NCBI GenBank assembly: GCA_030695685.1
Contig: JAUYPT010000104.1
Coordinates: 1 to 14,055 of the forward strand
Length of the DNA: 14,055 bases
Origin: Nanobdellota archaeon
GTDB lineage: Archaea > Nanobdellota > Nanobdellia > Woesearchaeales > GW2011-AR9
Direction of reading: 5' to 3'
Positions 13,701-14,055 of this stretch are shown here, piece by piece; the stretch's first letter is position 1; each line of letters opens with the position of its first letter. The translations under genes were made by a program, and so were the position numbers. Below the pieces are notes generated by a model that ran no database searches, had not been told where the DNA came from, and worked only from the letters and a program-made list of their open reading frames with translations.

Positions 13701-14055
13701 TTGCGGCGTATTGTTAATGCAGTTAACACCATCTCCAAAACAAAACAGGAATTGCGCTGGATGCGCATCAGTCCAGTTAACAGTAAACTGTACATCTTCC
13801 CCCTTTCGTGTCGCATCGGAACCATTCGTGGCATTCTGTGTAAAAGTAGGAGCAGTAAGTTCCAGCTGATACTTGACATGGGTTTCCGCAGAATTAACCT
13901 GATCAGAACATTTCGCTATTACAGTATAATTATCTTCCGTGCTTACAGAAACAAGATCAGTAATTGATAATTGTGTACCACTCGTATTCCTCGGCTTAAA
14001 GAAAACTTCACTGCCTAAACTGTTCACGACAGTAACATTAAACTGAAACAAATTG
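10788..14055 (-). CDS. Large surface protein with LamG and Ig-like domains and C-terminal anchor, 5' end missing
   Basis: The frame is open to the window edge, so the N-terminus, and probably a signal peptide, lie outside; residues are counted from codon 14051-14049. Ig-like/cadherin-like domains fill about 1-310. A laminin-G/concanavalin-like domain (about 315-518) shows AYEFDGVNDFINL, LSVEAWVF, GRWYHLVGTYDN, KMYLDG and GRIDDLRVWNRAL in family order. It sits inside an Ig-like domain whose cysteines (286, 535) flank it. An Fn3-like domain (560-657), a region with conserved Cys residues (683-860), a Gly/Ser linker (945-960), an Asn/Ile-rich stalk and one transmembrane helix (about 1022-1043) follow, then a charged cytoplasmic tail of about 44 residues. 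Sequons are abundant. The next surface gene starts 17 bp downstream, suggesting an operon. The ligand, perhaps a glycan given LamG, is not known. Confidence 0.9.
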   Translation of the reverse strand, partial: NLFQFNVTVVNSLGSEVFFKPRNTSGTQLSITDLVSVSTEDNYTVIAKCSDQVNSAETHVKYQLELTAPTFTQNATNGSDATRKGEDVQFTVNWTDAHPAQFLFCFGDGVNCINNTPQTYTSGQLMTVTKTITAVHNQQVRWQFYANDTVGNVNSTPLSFFTIANTPPTAPSISYTAPPIAFSDSFLNCSASGSTDADNESISFFYQFRDTDDLTIVQAFSINNTLNCNIAGCNQGDTIFCHAKANDGFNDSAEGSAASIFINNAAPTQGMPLLTGGSNFTNETLICTNVSTFDADNDQVKNIFNWYVDGKSIMELNLPFEGVPGANTLDYSPRHNNGTEQGAIVWNSSGGFDGKGAYEFDGVNDFINLSKPSSLLALNTSLSVEAWVFSDNNAGQHLIMDNCENFATEGYCLLLVDNEFRFHVGKPGAPKAVAAGIQTGRWYHLVGTYDNVTVKMYLDGSLINSTAAAGPLQTAGDEDIVIGFNSPANANYFDGRIDDLRVWNRALSAVQVLNLFNNKSNEFAAAETVRLQRYLCSITPNDGFTDGIGRNSSSLLILNSVPAAVSLLNPAAGFSAGVLPEFNWTVSADLDPEDSVRYIIQVDNNSDFASLEYTNTSSANRDGNVTLDRTRINTYFWRVFATDGIGNSTISDIRNFTYARWGITFNVTSGEDDSPLNNITITSCNFIGFSQGGDTSNPYGPFGFPPGNWQCTFEDTLNEVFFDRTQTFIADSDKLVDITMSISGGLTFEEHTWLEAIYNCAILKQCDLYNLLLGINQTVGNIWEQTKPTDNSVITSETITNKIVNSTHNLTIDYTVNIPIKAGYPLGAYLPVRIGYWFLNTANTTCHNQGDRPTGVANPYCQPLMIETIGPMGGSVSFTVKLQPSLPAGDYSIKRIIDIDPQGVWINYGQEEIDTITVTEDITSFGASLERTGEENPLLNDNQGSSASTGGGGGSSGGSGGNYVTNIINNIYNNITKVIKEVITAEDKDTSDHEEKPVSEPVQQSSGLEGITTATISNLNPNRSLIGFTGLVMIIIILTILGMSSWRKKYPPVELYYKDKSNTSEYNSKSEEIITNSHWDAIGLEKKE

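Overview
The window is archaeal chromosome. It carries the RNA exosome core (Rrp4, Rrp41, Rrp42), an Rpo6/RpoK RNA polymerase subunit, a proteasome alpha subunit, the RNase P protein Pop5, a single-OB-fold SSB of the Sulfolobus/SOSS-B type and an archaeal/eukaryotic-type glycyl-tRNA synthetase. Promoters have TATA boxes at archaeal spacing. The large C-terminally anchored surface proteins, rich in N-glycosylation sequons and carrying LamG, Ig-like and PGF-pre-PGF-like domains, together with very tight gene packing, suggest a DPANN lineage such as Woesearchaeota or Pacearchaeota. That lineage assignment is inference; the archaeal assignment is firm. All genes lie on the minus strand, so transcription runs from high to low coordinates.

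Layout in the direction of transcription: (1) 14055-10788, a very large LamG/Ig-like membrane-anchored surface protein whose 5' end lies outside the window, followed 17 bp later by a second surface protein (10770-7921) with a signal peptide, a seven-repeat FG-GAP propeller, Fn3/Ig-like domains, a PGF-pre-PGF-like domain and a C-terminal membrane anchor. (2) 7825-5806, glyS plus a small two-helix membrane protein four bases downstream. (3) 5786-5693, an intergenic element with 10-bp terminal inverted repeats and two hairpins that share a loop sequence. (4) 5650-5210, ssb as a single-gene unit. (5) 5166-4091, pop5-psmA. (6) 4036-3005, an unrecognised 343-residue protein where many archaea have the SBDS gene. 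(7) 2807-309, rrp4-rrp41-rrp42-rpoK, with overlapping or nearly abutting genes. (8) 255-1, the 5' part of an unrecognised gene with a very strong Shine-Dalgarno.

Four transcription units (glyS, ssb, pop5, the 343-residue gene) have a TATA box 22-31 bp upstream of the ATG, which predicts leaderless mRNAs. The exosome operon differs: its TATA box lies about 117 bp upstream, giving a predicted leader of about 90 nt that has a Shine-Dalgarno and complementary segments able to form an H-type pseudoknot.

The points most worth a second look are the altered active-site segment of Rrp41 (about ten extra residues between the two catalytic acidic positions, the first being Glu instead of Asp), the structured exosome leader, the terminal-inverted-repeat hairpin element, the replacement of SBDS by an unknown gene, and the SSB-Ct-like acidic tail of the SSB. 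No RNA gene, CRISPR array or transposase was seen, and no gap between genes exceeds 200 bp.
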